Shown here in pieces: positions 12,690 to 23,931 of a DNA stretch of 64,000 nucleotides. The stretch spans positions 108,281 through 172,280 of the forward strand of contig FJOG01000043.1 of NCBI GenBank assembly GCA_900073065.1, written 5' to 3'. The notes beneath the pieces were generated by a model. It did no database searches and was not told where the DNA came from. It saw only the letters and a list, made by a program, of their open reading frames with translations. This DNA comes from Phialocephala subalpina (Eukaryota; Ascomycota; Leotiomycetes; Helotiales; Mollisiaceae). A program made the position numbers and the translations under genes. Within the stretch, counting starts at the first letter, position 1; the number at the start of each line of letters is the position of its first letter.

Positions 12690-13112
12690 ATGCGCAAATC
12701 GCAGACAATGGGCCACCTCTCGGGGTTCTTCAAGAAAGGAAAGACGGAGGAGAAGAAAGAGGTTGAGGAAGAGAAGGAGATCGAACCTCGTATGTACAAT
12801 GACTCTCTTGAACGTCAGATCAAAGGCTGATGGGTTACACCTGAATCAATGCAGAGCACGTGACCGAGAGCAAGCCAGCAAGACCCTCGAAGTTCATCGA
12901 AGAGATGGACAAGGAGACGGAGGAGGCAGCGGTTGCGGAGTGGTTGGAGGGAGATGGCGGAGCCTCTGCAACCCCGGGAGAGTGGCGGGGAGGAAGAGGA
13001 ACTTTTCGGAACCAAGGAGCCCGAAATCCGCTGGGAGATCGAGAAGATCGAAGGCGGGACGGAGAAGGAGAGGAAGAAGCGGAATCGCGGAGCCTATGTG
13101 TATGAACCTTGA
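12690..13112 (+). CDS. Small charged hypothetical protein, one intron, possible frameshift
   Basis: The ATG at 12690 starts MRKSQTMGHLSGFFKKGKTE, followed by a Glu/Lys-rich stretch. A GTATGT donor near 12791 and a TGCAG acceptor near 12854 join exon 2, which reads HVTESKPARPSKFIEEMDKE and ends at 13105 if the frame is kept. The +1 frame of the same exon is more protein-like near its end (LFGTKEPEIRWEIEKIEGG ... NRGAYVYEP, stop at 13110-13112). This suggests a 1-nt indel or an unseen splice near 12970-12990. Highly charged; no domain recognised. Confidence 0.4.
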
Positions 13113-14074
13113 ATGTACGACAACTGCCGTGTGATTGGGGAAATAAGCTGAAATTTTGGAATGCGATACTGGCAGCAGGGGAGGAAGATGATTGTTCGGA
13201 GAAAGCAAAGGACTTATGGCAGCAAGACAGACCCTGTGGAAACTGGACAATGGAAAGACTTTACTATTGATCAATGTATATGTAGGAGGGTTTGATGTGA
13301 ATTGATGTCGACGAGATCTCAGATGTCGTCCAAATGCGGCTGGCCGCTAGGGCGTGCAATGTGAAGCAAGGCGCTACGGCGATACTATTCGCCGATCCAA
13401 GCAGCCATTCAAAGCTGCGCCAAAATGTCCTTAGATCTCTGGTACATTGTAAATTGCTTTCGAGTTGTGTATGGAGTTGAAATCCCTACGCATGATTTGA
13501 GAAGATCGTTCCTACAAGGCTGGGACAATGGTTTGTACCATTGTCAGATCACCGTGAAGTTACCCCTCTCCATGTCCCGGCCGGCCGGCTCGGCTACTGA
13601 ACTCTTGATCCCAACGTCAGCACAATCTCCCCAGATGTACAAACTTCTTCCAACCCCAACATCGCCATCTTTCATCACTTGCATACGTTCAAAAGCTCTG
13701 TAACATTGTTTGGTTCATATTTTGCATCAAAATGTCAAGTCCAGACCTAGCAATCAAGACCGGTGGCCGAGGTCCGCGCACATGATTTCATCAGCTTACC
13801 CCTATTCTATTCTTTCCTTGGAGGCTCATAGCTCATAGTACAAGCGTTTTCGGCCTCCCAGGTCTCTGTGGGCTTTTTCGATGTGCTTTACTGGAGCAAT
13901 CACTTCGTTACTGAAGATCCAGATGCCACATCGAAGCCATCATCTCAAGTTTGTCGAGTCTTGGCATATCCATGCGGGGCTGAGATTCCAAAGACGCTGC
14001 AATGTTGCGTGCTTCTCTTCTTCGCGTCCCACTCCTATTCGCTTCCAGATATTACATCCACTAACACACCATAG
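13113..14074. other. Intergenic, contains the unresolved 5' end of the GNAT gene
   Basis: No supported gene. The first exon of the acetyltransferase at 14075 should lie in the last few hundred bases, but I cannot place its start codon. Confidence 0.4.
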
Positions 14075-15009
14075 AGCTCGTACAACAAGCATCAGCCCTC
14101 TACGCCGATTCCTTCAGAACAGATCCAGTAATAACCTACATCCTACACAACATTCCCGAAGCAAAACGCCTAGCCTACCTTCCCAAGTACTTCGATGCCC
14201 TTATCACAGCTGCGGCACTGAACGATGCATCTTTTACCGAGATCGATGAATTCAAGTGCTGTGTTACGATGATGCCGCCTGGGAAGAAGGTCGACAATCC
14301 TTTCACCATGATTCAAGCGGGATTGCTGAGCATGCTTTGGAATATTGGGTGGGGTCCTTGCTGGGTGAGTCTTCCTTTGTCTACTTATATCCTCACCCTC
14401 TCCAACATTCGATGTCTGGTTCTAAACCCGTCTCGGCTTGGAATGACGAAGGCTATTGGTTCGACTTCACCTGTACTCCGCTGAACCCGCATCCAGAGAA
14501 TGATCTTCGAATTCTCACCGATGACCGACCGCTGCAAACGAAAGGGCATGCCAGGCATCAAGAACTATTACTACGTCTTCTTCACTGCAACCCACACCTC
14601 AGCACGAGGTCAAGGCCTCTGTCCCAAACTGCTTAAGCACTGGCAGGAAATTTCGGCACGTGATAAGTTTCCGCTTTGGCTTGAGGCGACGACTGAGAAG
14701 AGTGAGTTGCTTTCTATCTGGTTTTCCTGTTCCGTCCTGGATGCATTAAATAGTTGCAATGTCTGTGACAGAGGTTTCAGACGGTGATTGTGGAGAAAGG
14801 GCATACTGATAGTTGGTTTAGGTATGAGAGTGTACAGCCGGTGTGGGTTCGAGATTGTGGAGGAGTTGAGGTTGGGGAAGGGGAAAGTGGGAACAAATGG
14901 ACTGCCTATTGATGCAGCGGGGAGAAAGAGTGCAAAGGAGGAGTTGGTGGGAGTGCCAATCTGGGGAATGGTGTGGTGGCCCGAAGGAACGAAGCCAGTG
15001 GTAAAGTGA
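14075..15009 (+). CDS. GNAT-family N-acetyltransferase
   Basis: Exons 14075-14364, 14497-14701 and 14822-15009 join in phase. The protein reads ELVQQASALYADSFRTDPVI, MMPPGKKVDNPFT and GWGPCW, then across the first junction RMIFEFSPMTD, then YYYVFFTATHTSARGQGLCP, which is the acetyl-CoA binding region (RGQGL, the R/Q-x-x-G-x-G/A motif A). LWLEATTEKS follows, then RVYSRCGFEIVEEL and GVPIWGMVWWP. This is the layout of fungal GNAT enzymes that acetylate small molecules or amines with acetyl-CoA. About 227 codons are seen. An upstream exon is required, since the CCATAG acceptor precedes 14075 and no in-frame ATG exists; the start is unresolved. Substrate unknown. Confidence 0.8.
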
Positions 15010-15233
15010 GGAGTCACATTTGATGTGGTGCATGATCATGACTGAAGGTTCATAGCACGGAATTTGAGGTAAGCATTATCCTTGGTTGAAAGATTGACTG
15101 TTCTCGATGCATCATGTTGCCCCATAACTCTCCGGACATTCTAATTATCCCCTATTTTTTTTTTTTTGCATTCACATCAATTCTTTGACAATTATTCCGA
15201 CATCCATCATCGTTCATATCGTAGTTCATCCTC

Positions 15234-16456
15234 TCATTGTTCATCAGGATCCTCCACCTTCGGCGTCTTGCCCTTTCCCAAGTAGTCACAGTCAATAGTT
15301 CGATGTCCATCACCACCACATCTGCCACAAGCCACCTTGCAATCCATGAACCAATGTCCCTTCTGGGCGCAATTGTAGCACACCAACTTATCATGTTCTC
15401 CCATGCCTGGAATAGCAACACTCTTCAAGCTCGGATACTTCTTTTTTCCGTCGTCAGTTCTAGAATTCTCCTTCTCCCTGTCGGTTTTCTTCTCGGGTGA
15501 GACGGTGGACGATCTTGACTGAATCTTGATCGGAGTTTCATATCTCGAAGACAATGCTGGCTCACGCTCTCGAGATCTCGGAACACGTAGTGGGAAGAGC
15601 TCCCGAACTGGACTCGCAGATCGAGAGTTGGATCCAGAAGCTGGTCTGTATATATCTCCACCTCTACTTCGACGGCGTGGACTCACGACAGGGGGGTATT
15701 GGCGTCCTGAGCGACCAGTAATCGTTGCTCTTCTCTTAGCGGCGGGGCTCGGAGATGTAGATCGCTCTCGGTGGACGTGGGTGCTTGAGTGATCATTTCT
15801 GCCTGTTGGGAATCTCGACGGCATTCTGGGGCTCGTGGGAGAGAAATACATTGAGCGCGGCTTAGTGGGTGTATTCGCTGGTAGCGGAGATGATCGAGTC
15901 GTAACAGGCTCTGAGCCAACGGGATCGGAGGCAACAGATTCAACAGGTACTGGATCAACTGCTTCAGCACGGTCATTCAAGAAACGTGCTAGTGGGGTGT
16001 CGAGATCTTCTTTTTCACGTGCAACGGGTTCCGACGCGCCATTCATGAAACGTGCGGAGGTAGAACTTGGCTCAGCTTCATTGACCTCGGGAGAGTGGGA
16101 CGTTGTCGCAAGTTTCGGAGAGCGCGTCGAGGGAGGGTCTGGCCCAGCCACGTAGACTGTAGCAACAGGCGACAGTGTTGAGGGTGCTGAACCAATTTTG
16201 AGGTCTTCCTTGACAACAGCAGCTGGAGACGGCCTCGACAGTGTTGTACCCATTGATAAATCCTTGATGTGTTGCTCTTCTTCTTGTGACGATGGGAGAT
16301 CGAGTGACGCGACGTCAGGGTCGAACTCGAGCTCTCGGCGCTGCGACGGGGATTGTCAGTGGACGGGGGTTGTCAGCGGACCCTACGGTTTCGATTGGCT
16401 TTGAAACGAGAATGACAAGAACCTACCAGCTCTTCCATTGTTGTAGGCGGTTGCAT
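15234..16456 (-). CDS. Double CCHC zinc-knuckle protein, Ser/Arg/Pro rich
   Basis: Exon 1 is 16427-16456 (MQPPTTMEEL) and exon 2 is 15234-16340 (RRELEFDPDVASLDLP onward), joined in phase 0; 378 residues. The first 280 residues are disordered and rich in Ser, Pro, Arg and Thr, with SR-like patches (SRSASPVRELFPLR, SREREPALSSRYET). Two CX2CX4HX4C knuckles follow near the C-terminus: CYNCAQKGHWFMDC and CGRCGGDGHRTIDC. Zinc knuckles bind single-stranded nucleic acid in retroviral Gag and in cellular proteins such as CNBP; an RNA-binding role here is inference. The same double-knuckle layout recurs at 19398-19996 and 20307-21409. No pol-like domain is adjacent, so this is a host-type gene. Confidence 0.75.
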
Positions 16457-16962
16457 CGTCACGGTCGTTTGTGTGAAGAAGCATTTAAAAATTGATGTCG
16501 CGGGTGCGTTGTTGAGGCGCAATCCATCTAGGGAAGGAGCGATTAAATTAACAACAATAAAGTCTTATCGACGTTGTCACGTTATCGCACACCCCTTATC
16601 GGTAATTGTCCAGAGAAGTCAAGGAAATTGGGCATTCTCAGGTACAGGTAAAGCTGAGGCGACTTTGAAATGGTTCTTTACTGTTCTCTTTATAGAGAAG
16701 AAGGAGGGATCCTTATTTATCCTTTGAGTTACTATTACAGAATCAGGACATCTAGAGAGCAGATTTCCCGTGAAGAAAGAAGACACTTCAGTTTGAAGAT
16801 TCAAGGAATATCCGAAAGAGAAGTATGGAAGACCTAATTTCTGGTGCTATGGAAGAAGAATCGCAGCGATGCATTCCTAGCTGCCAACCCCTTAGAGCGA
16901 ACATAGTAGTATCAACTCCAAGAACCCCCAGTGATTTACCATTATCAACTCCCTTCAATGGC
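16457..16962. other. Intergenic, nothing recognised
   Basis: About 0.5 kb between two minus-strand genes; it should hold the promoter of the zinc-knuckle gene. No element recognised. Confidence 0.4.
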
Positions 16963-17684
16963 TCAGCTACCTTGACGCTCTCGAGCAAGTTCACCTCGAA
17001 GATGCTGAATGGCAATCTTCATATGACGCTTCTTCTTTTCCGCATCGAGTACATACTCCAAGTGTTGCTCATCCTTCTCCTTGCACAATTCCTTCAAGGC
17101 CCCCACTGCTCCCCTCTGTCGTTGGACCTCTGTCTCGGCCTCCGATCTTCTGTACTCCAGGTCCTCGAGACCGTCGGCTAGCTTGGCCTTGGCAGCTTTG
17201 AGCTCCTGCTTTTTGTAAGTGATGGTTCCCACCAACGACCGCCTGTATTCTGCCCACCTTCTCTTTATCGACAGCTTGCTTCAGCATCTTGGTGAGTTCG
17301 TCGTAATGAGTGAGGGCGTTTTGGAAGATAGGCGGATCGTATATGGCAACGTCGACATTTGCAGCAGTGAAAGAAGCCGGAGCAACGCGGAAGATGTTCG
17401 GCCTGAAAGCTTCACCGGCGGGTTGAGGCATGTGGAGGTTAACACCTGGAAACGGCTCGTTGGGCCCTGAATGTCTGTAAATAGAAAGAAATTAAGTGCC
17501 ATATATGCAGAAACTTACAAAGATCAACCCAGGCTTGACATTCAGCTTGGTAGAACCTGACCTCAACATCCATGCCTTCAGATCGGCTCAAGGCTCCACA
17601 GTACCGACTCGCAAGAGAATCGAGAGGGATACCAGTATCATAGGCTTTCTTCACCATGAAGTCGAGTTGGCAGTTGTGCTGCAT
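16963..17684 (-). pseudogene. Coiled-coil gene, probable frameshift
   Basis: The minus-strand ATG at 17684 starts MQHNCQLDFMVKKAYDTGIP. A 51-nt intron (GTAAGT ... ATTCAG) joins WVDL to WPNEPFPGVNLHMPQPAG in phase. A short globular segment (FRVAPASFTAANVDVAIYDP) and a coiled coil (LTHYDELTKMLKQAVDKEK) follow. The frame must then change by one near 17225-17245 to enter a long coiled coil (KKQELKAAKAKLADGLEDLE) that ends at 16963. No intron fits the change, so a 1-nt indel is likely. The FPGV block is shared with the gene at 8541-9058. Function unknown. Confidence 0.5.
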
Positions 17685-18486
17685 CTTAAATGGTGATCTT
17701 TTTTCCGGTATGAAAGATTAGAGATCGAAGGTTGCGAGAAGTTGTGGTTCAAGAATCAAGTCGCAATCAAGGAGAGCTTGTGGTGGAGCCGAGGTTCGAA
17801 GTAGATCGTGAAAGTAGGTGAGTGAAATGAAAGAGGACACTCGAAGGAACTTGTCAGCTTCACTCTGATGCGACGTGTGTTACTGGAACCTTTGATTTCA
17901 GCACCTGAATTATGAAAACCCCGTAAAAGGTCAGGTGTTGGAGGAAAGCTAGGGAATGAAGGGACTTCCAGTACCAAAGGACGTGCAAGAATAACCCAGG
18001 CTTAGTATCTACATAATGTATTACTCGATAACGAGTCTCCACCGCCATGTTACTCTATGCAAGAACCCGTACCCAAACCTCTCGTTTCTTACAATTGATC
18101 AGCATCTCTACAGGACTGAATGGTCGTGCAAAATCTCTACATAGCCCTCCAAAACACCCCCAAAAGTCTGATCGACTTGCATATCCAACTCTGAATCCAA
18201 AGGTTGCTCGGAAATGCCACCACTAGAATGCCCTACGCCATTCTCTCCCATTCACAATTCAGACCCGTCCTCGTCAGAAGTAGTGGCGCCATCGACCATT
18301 TTTTCATCTTCTTGGCAACACCATATTTCTGCATCTCCTCACCCTCGTCCTCCCCGCTCACCTTTCTCTTGTTCGTTTCCTGGATACGGAGATTCTCCTC
18401 GACTTGACCGACATCGTGCTTGACCTGGCCAACAGACCCCTCTATTTAGCCGAAATCCCGCAGAAGAAGAGCTTGATCTTCTAGGC
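17685..18486. other. Intergenic, nothing recognised
   Basis: Short open frames near 18204-18423 are Ser/Pro rich without other support. No gene called. Confidence 0.4.
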
Positions 18487-19077
18487 TTATCGCGTAGCCC
18501 ATCTTAACTCTGATGTTGTCCAGTCATCGCCGGAGGATTTCTTCTCTGCCTCGAGCTTCCAACACTTCTTCCTCATCTTCTCCAGCTCCGTTTTCATCTC
18601 ATACATTTGCTTTCTGCGGAGTTTGTTCGATTGCGGCTTGGCCTGAGCGATGCCTTCACACAGCTTGGTGATCTTGGTCTGGATGCTTTGCTTCATAGAC
18701 TGTCTAGCGTGAATGGCGTCCGTCCGAACCTTCTTCTTTTCAGCATGTAACTTTTCGACAGTCTTGAGGTGGCGCGCAGATTCGTCTTTGGCAACCTTGA
18801 TATTTTTCTGCAGCTCGGTAATATGGAGCTTGAGACTTTCGATTTGGGATCGCGGAACGGTGACGGGTGCATTGTCGAGAAGGGTTCCAGCGTCGAGGTC
18901 ATTTTGGGCTGTTAAGGTGGAAGGGTCTGTTGATGTGGATGGAACAGGTGCATTTTCGTCGTCGATAGTGATCCGCTCCTCCAACTGCTGGCTCAAACCA
19001 TTGACAGCTGCTTGACCAAAATTGCCGTCTTCGGCATTCCCGCATGCGCCGTTGGAGGTGGAGAATGCGTTCTCCAT
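18487..19077 (-). CDS. Coiled-coil hypothetical protein
   Basis: Single exon of 196 residues. The ATG at 19075-19077 (ataATGgag, MENAFSTSNGACGNAEDGNF) is preferred over an upstream frame opening because of its context. The N-terminal half is low complexity (DENAPVPSTSTDPSTLTAQN). The C-terminal half is a long coiled coil from about residue 100 (SQIESLKLHITELQKNIKVA, then RHLKTVEKLHAEKKKVRTDA, then MYEMKTELEKMRKKCWKLEA). Basic throughout the coil. It belongs by layout to the local set of short coiled-coil genes and is divergent from the zinc-knuckle gene at 19398. No enzymatic motif. Confidence 0.55.
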   Translation of the reverse strand: MENAFSTSNGACGNAEDGNFGQAAVNGLSQQLEERITIDDENAPVPSTSTDPSTLTAQNDLDAGTLLDNAPVTVPRSQIESLKLHITELQKNIKVAKDESARHLKTVEKLHAEKKKVRTDAIHARQSMKQSIQTKITKLCEGIAQAKPQSNKLRRKQMYEMKTELEKMRKKCWKLEAEKKSSGDDWTTSELRWATR

Positions 19078-19397
19078 TATCTCGAGATTTCTGGTTGGAG
19101 TTTTGCGACGTGTTTGCGTGAAATCTGGAGTTTTCGAGTCGTTGAGGTAAGGACTCGGGCGGCATGGCGCAGATGGAATGCCGCTAGCTCCCCCTTTGCC
19201 TTCGGTTAAAAAGTGGGCCTTATCTCCCGACAATCGTAAACTCGCAAATAAAATAAAACCTCCGGCCCCCAACACACCACATCAAGGGGAAAAACAAATT
19301 CTTCAATCTCCGAGATCAGGTTGTCTCAAAAATAGCGGACCACATTCGTAAGCGCAGTAACTCAAATATCCGATCTTGGGCTAAATTTTTCATAGTC

Positions 19398-19996
19398 ATG
19401 AATCTCGCTACTACGGACAATCCTGTGCAGAGAGCCTACGAGGCCGAGCTTGACAAGCTTGAGGCCCTGAAGCTGGCAGGCGCAGACAAAGATGCTATCA
19501 GGGCATGCGAGGTTGTTGTCGCCAATCTTCACGAGGTTCTTCTTGACGTTTATAGGATGTTGATACCTCAATTGATTGGTAAGCACGGTTGACCTGACCC
19601 GGATTATTCCACCAAACACGTTACGGGGAACTCGATAGAATGGACGACGAAATGGAGCGATTCGATGCCGGGATGAGAGAGGACGAGCAAAACGAGAATG
19701 CAGAGATTAGAAAGCTGGAGGCAAAAACCAGTGGTTTCTAGGCGAAGGCGGCTAGGCTGGAGTTGGAGTTGAAGATGAAAGAGGAGAACACTGGACCTTG
19801 TGGCTGGGCACCAATTTGCTACAATTGCGGAGTCGCTGGTCATAAGGAGAACCGCTGCGCCGCTCCATGCCGGGGCTGTCAGAAGGCGGGGCATACCATG
19901 ACAGCTTGTGTTGCTGGGAATAGGGTCAAGGAGAATCAGGAGCTTTTGGGTCCAGGTTCTGGTTGCAATTCAAAGTTGGTCGACGAAGGATGGTGA
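19398..19996 (+). pseudogene. Coiled-coil plus double CCHC knuckle gene with in-frame TAG
   Basis: The first block (19398-19590) reads MNLATTDNPVQRAYEAELDK, then LEALKLAGADKDAIRACEVV. After a GTAAGC donor, a second block opens near 19640: MDDEMERFDAGMREDEQNEN, then KLEAKTSGF, TAG at 19739-19741, then AKAARLELELKMKEE. The same frame continues into two zinc knuckles, CYNCGVAGHKENRC and CRGCQKAGHTMTAC, and ends at 19996. The TAG sits where Gln would suit the coiled coil. The phases of the donor and of the block at 19640 do not match, so the splice is unresolved. Sister of the genes at 15234-16456 and 20307-21409. Confidence 0.5.
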
Positions 19997-20306
19997 AACG
20001 CATCGAGCCTTGATTGCTGATGAGATATGGGGAGATGAAATGATTTGGATCTGATGAGATCTTGTTTACAGTAATCCTTTTTCCGAATTCTGCTCCTTAT
20101 TATCTGATAACATCACTGCAAAAAAATACGCAGTAGAAAAGCCAAAAATGACACTAGCGCCGCCTTATTAACCTGATTGGGTACATGCGGGTTCAAAATC
20201 CGCGATAGGGTTGTTGACATATCGCGAGGTTCTGAATTCGATATCAACTTCATCCCGAGTAAGGAAAAAAAACGTCTTCACCACATTACATCAATCCACA
20301 GCTGAG

Positions 20307-21409
20307 ATGGAGCATTGGAAGACAATACTTGACGAAACTAAGGAGACTGCCTTGGTAAATGGTAACTCTCTCTCGAAGATTGAGCACGTCGAAAACGAAG
20401 CCCGCAAACATGCGGTTGTTATCTATCCTCATGGACCTGAAGATGCAAGAGAGTATCACACAGCTTACTTGATGTACAACAATTATGGTGAGTCTGCGCA
20501 TATTGTGGGAAGGTTTATGAAACGTGTGTTGATGGTACTAAGTTCTGGGAGAAAAGAGATTTCCCTGGAAAAATCCTACAATCTCCGCATTCAAGAAATT
20601 GTTCGTCGAACATGCACCTGCGGAAGATCTGGCTGGAAAGCAAGGGAAAACTCTGGGTGGTTTCATCAGACTGACAAAGTCCCTCACAAGTAGGTCACCC
20701 AGTCCTCTCCCAATTATATCATGTTCTCTGTACGTGGACCTGCATATCAGCTTGCTAGGTGAAAAGGATTTGAGAACACAAGGTCTGCCTTGCATGGAAA
20801 TGCTTAGGAATCAAAGAGTGCTCAAGGAGTCCTACGTCTAGTACCTCCATTGAAGTTCGGCAAGATGGATGAGGGTATTGGTACTAACGCTGCTTAGATG
20901 ATGTCAAGGTGAAGCAAAACGAGATCGACTAGCAGAAAGAAAAACAGCGGCGAGCTAATGTAGAGTTCGGAGAGCGCACCAGCAGATTGATCAATGCATC
21001 GGACGAGCATGAACGTCGAGCGAACGAGGCGGAACATCGAGCAGATGAGGCGGAGCGTCGAGTGAAGCAGCTGTCGAGTCGAGTAGAGAACCTACAATAT
21101 TTGATGAAGTACAATGGACCCGGTGGATATGCACCTGTCTGCTATAACTGCGGGGCAATGGGACATAGCGAGGTGGAATGTGTGGGAGCTTGCGGCGCAT
21201 GCCGGATGTCAGATCATGTCAGAACGGGCTGTGATGACACTTTTCACAGTCTATTGATTGGAAAAGACGATGTAGTAAAGGCAGTTATCAAGCAGGAAGT
21301 CAAGGATGAGTTGAAGCCAGGGGTTGGGGAGGGTATTGCGGAAGTGGTGGTAGTAGAGCAGGCTGGGGAGGCAAAGGAGGTGATTAGATGGGGGGACTAC
21401 ATTGGATAA
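20307..21409 (+). pseudogene. Coiled-coil plus double CCHC knuckle gene with in-frame TAG
   Basis: The ATG at 20307 opens MEHWKTILDETKETALVNGN and runs to a GTGAGT donor near 20490. A middle segment reads KLFVEHAPAEDLAGKQGKTL and GGFIRLTKSL (about 20585-20690) but appears in two frames, which suggests an indel. A last exon begins after a TACTAAC-like branch and TTAG near 20897. It carries VKVKQNEID, TAG at 20930-20932, then QKEKQRRANVEFGERTSRLI, an Arg/Glu heptad coil (HERRANEAEHRADEAERRVK), and knuckles CYNCGAMGHSEVEC and CGACRMSDHVRTGC, ending at 21409. The TAG lies at a Gln-compatible place. Confidence 0.5.
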
Positions 21410-22590
21410 AGAGTGTAGAACAGTGTTGAGTATCAGAAGATGACGAGAATACTGAATTTAGTCTGTATGATAATTCCATGCTGGCACAGAGGGCAGTCTC
21501 TTTAGACTCTCGCAGCTTTTGACAGAATAATGTATAAAATCATGAACATGCATCGAATTACCCCGGTTGAGCCGCAAGAGGCGTGTGAGTGGCACGGAGG
21601 AACCATGGTTTGCTGGATTGATACATGGTGATAAGCAATTCCTAAAGATAGATTGCTGCCATTTCACCCGTAGACCATGATGACGACACTTCGAGGTGTT
21701 TTCCAGTGGCGATCGCTTCAGTCTCACGTGTTGGTTGTGGGACCATCGGCAATTCAATTTCGGCCGAGCTTGAATGTACCCATATAGATTTAAATTAGAT
21801 ATTTTTTCTCTCAAAGCTTGGGCGTGGCTGGTTCACAACCTTGTTTTTGGCGCTAAGAATAATGTGGAGTACCAGGAGTTCTTAACTATATTGTCAGTAG
21901 ACATCAACTCAGTAGTTGGTTAAGAAACGAGGGTACCACTTATTTGCCGCCGTTTTTTTCTACGAATTTCATTTTTTTGATTTAAAGTTTCAACATACTT
22001 TTTAAATGTCGTCGCGTCCTATTTCCCTCTTTTGAAGTCTTTTTTGAGCCCGGAGGAGTCGCTTCACAACGACCCACTTTTTAACCGAACAAAATAGTTA
22101 TTCTAGTGTGTTGACTTGAAGGTCGCGCTGAAGTTCGAGCTCGGTACACTCACCTTCGGCATATTTTGAGCAGAAAATCATGCAAACTCGAATATGGAGC
22201 TGGCTACTCAAGATATGGTCTCTTGATGGGTTAAAGAGAGGTTTCTGAGCAATGGCGTTTTGATCTGAGAGAAAGAGACAGTCCAAGGGGATAGCATCGT
22301 TGATGATGGGTGAGAGAAAATCCAGAAGGTCCACCACAATACTGTCAGAAGCTCTGTTGCTTTGCATAATACTGCCTTCAAAATATGCAAATCGTGTGGG
22401 GGCTGTCTATCTTACTCACCTCAAGCTAGGATTTATCATATCACGGCGAGAGCGATTGTGGAACGTTGGGAAGGGGAGAGATGTCACTCGTCCCCACGAT
22501 GTACTTGTATGGCCCTATAGGCAGAAGAGTATCTCTCATTATCCTACACGAATCAACAAAATCCGGTTCTCTCAGTCGAATTTCAGTACT
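21410..22590. other. Intergenic, nothing recognised
   Basis: About 1.2 kb with short frames only. A few T-rich stretches near 21950-22010. No gene called. Confidence 0.4.
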
Positions 22591-22930
22591 CTATATATCA
22601 ATATCGTCCTCCACTGACTGAGCAATGTCTCTAATGTCGTTTGCGGCCATGTTGGAGATCTCGTCGACTTCGACCGCTGCAGACCTGATGAGATTCTCGT
22701 GATGTCCCTCATCATCTGGGATAACTCACACCCCTTGAACCTCTAACTTTGGTTTCTTGGTAGGTTCAGGCTCGTTGCATCATCAGCCTTGCGCTTTCTG
22801 TGACCGACAATTGCGACCATTTCAGTCCCATTATCTCCCAACATTTTGACGACTCTCTTCAGCGCCACAATCTCCTTCCGATTCTCACTTAAATTCAGAC
22901 CGTAGGTAACAGGTCAACCCACACCGGAAT
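22591..22930 (-). pseudogene. Coiled-coil gene relic
   Basis: On the minus strand, LSENRKEIVALKRVVKMLGD then NGTEMVAIVGHRKRKADDAT is followed by a frame change into EPEPTKKPKLEVQGV, a TGA, VIPDDEGHHENLIRSAAVEV, and an acidic end NMAANDIRDIAQSVEDDIDI with the stop at 22591-22593. No start codon is in place. It has the same style as the neighbouring coiled-coil genes (basic coil, then acidic tail). Broken by at least one indel and one stop. Confidence 0.4.
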
Positions 22931-22961
22931 GTTTTCATGACATTTTCCATTTCCGTCTCTG

Positions 22962-23050
22962 GACCTGAGCTGCTGCTGCTTTAGCCTGAGCTATGGGTGA
23001 GCAAGCTTAAGTCAAAAGTGAGCATTCCTAAGCACGGCCTGAGCACACGC
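22962..23050 (+). repeat. CCTGAGC-rich dispersed repeat, copy 1 (block B)
   Basis: GACCTGAGCTGCTGCTGCTT then AGCCTGAGC, GGTGAGC, GTGAGCATTCCTAAGC and GCCTGAGCACACGC. It closely matches the block at 60202-60328 and that at 53869-53935, in the same orientation. Non-coding. Confidence 0.7.
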
Positions 23051-23931
23051 TAGGAAAGTGTAAGCATGCATTAAAGAGCTATTTTAGTACACGGAGGGAC
23101 TCATTTTGGCCTCCTTAAGCCCCAGTTACACTTTCCTGGTGTTTTCTCTATGTGGGTCCCGTTTTGGCTCCTACTGTGACGGAACTGGCTACGTGATACG
23201 CTCATGTGGTAAGCCTAGATCCGGCCTCGTTTATATATAGTAAAAACACGAACTGATCGTCGATTAATTCTTGTACAATAGAGGGTCACGAGGCGACAAA
23301 ACCAAATAATATAAACTCGGGGACTAAGGAAATGGTAGGTAGGAAAGAAGAGAGGATGAGAGGGAGAGCGCTGCTAGATACATAACAATGGCCACGTAAT
23401 AAGGCACGTGATGTTGCGTCTCAGGCTCGCGAGAGAGCGAACGGCTACCAAATTAGAGCATTCAAAGCCAAGGATCTTTACCAGGTTCTAAACAAATATG
23501 TCGCAGAAGTCGTAAAAGATTAAATCTAAATGTGAGGTGGTTGGCTAGTAGGCAATAACTCAAGTAGAATATACCTAGTTGCAGAGCAAGTTGGTAGATT
23601 CCGTACAGAACCAAGTATCTCGCCCTCCTAGGAGGCCCAGTAAAGCCTCCTCCTACACAGTACTTAGTAGGAGGCTCAAGTGGCGTGATTTCAGGTGGTG
23701 AGGTAATCAATGTGCAGATAAATGACGTAATACACTAACAAATCCTTACCTCTGATAAGGCCGTCGGAGTACGGTGAACTGCCGGAACCGAATATGAAAA
23801 AAATCAAAAATCAAAAAATCAAATATGCACCTCACTCTCACTCTTCAGCTACCGAGCCTTACCGACTTCCTTCTACAAATTTACTGGCCAACAGTGATTC
23901 TATAAAAGGAATTCTAGCTATATTTCTCAAG
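23051..23931. other. Intergenic with possible LTR-like fragment
   Basis: From 23175 (TGTGACGG) a segment with a TATATATAG box near 23232 resembles the start of a fungal retrotransposon LTR, but no clear end or target duplication is seen. The rest is upstream of the HET gene. Confidence 0.3.

Noticed and set aside
20180..20225. tRNA-like GGTTCAAAATCC stretch
   Set aside because: The T-loop-like sequence has no matching acceptor stem, D arm or anticodon arm around it.
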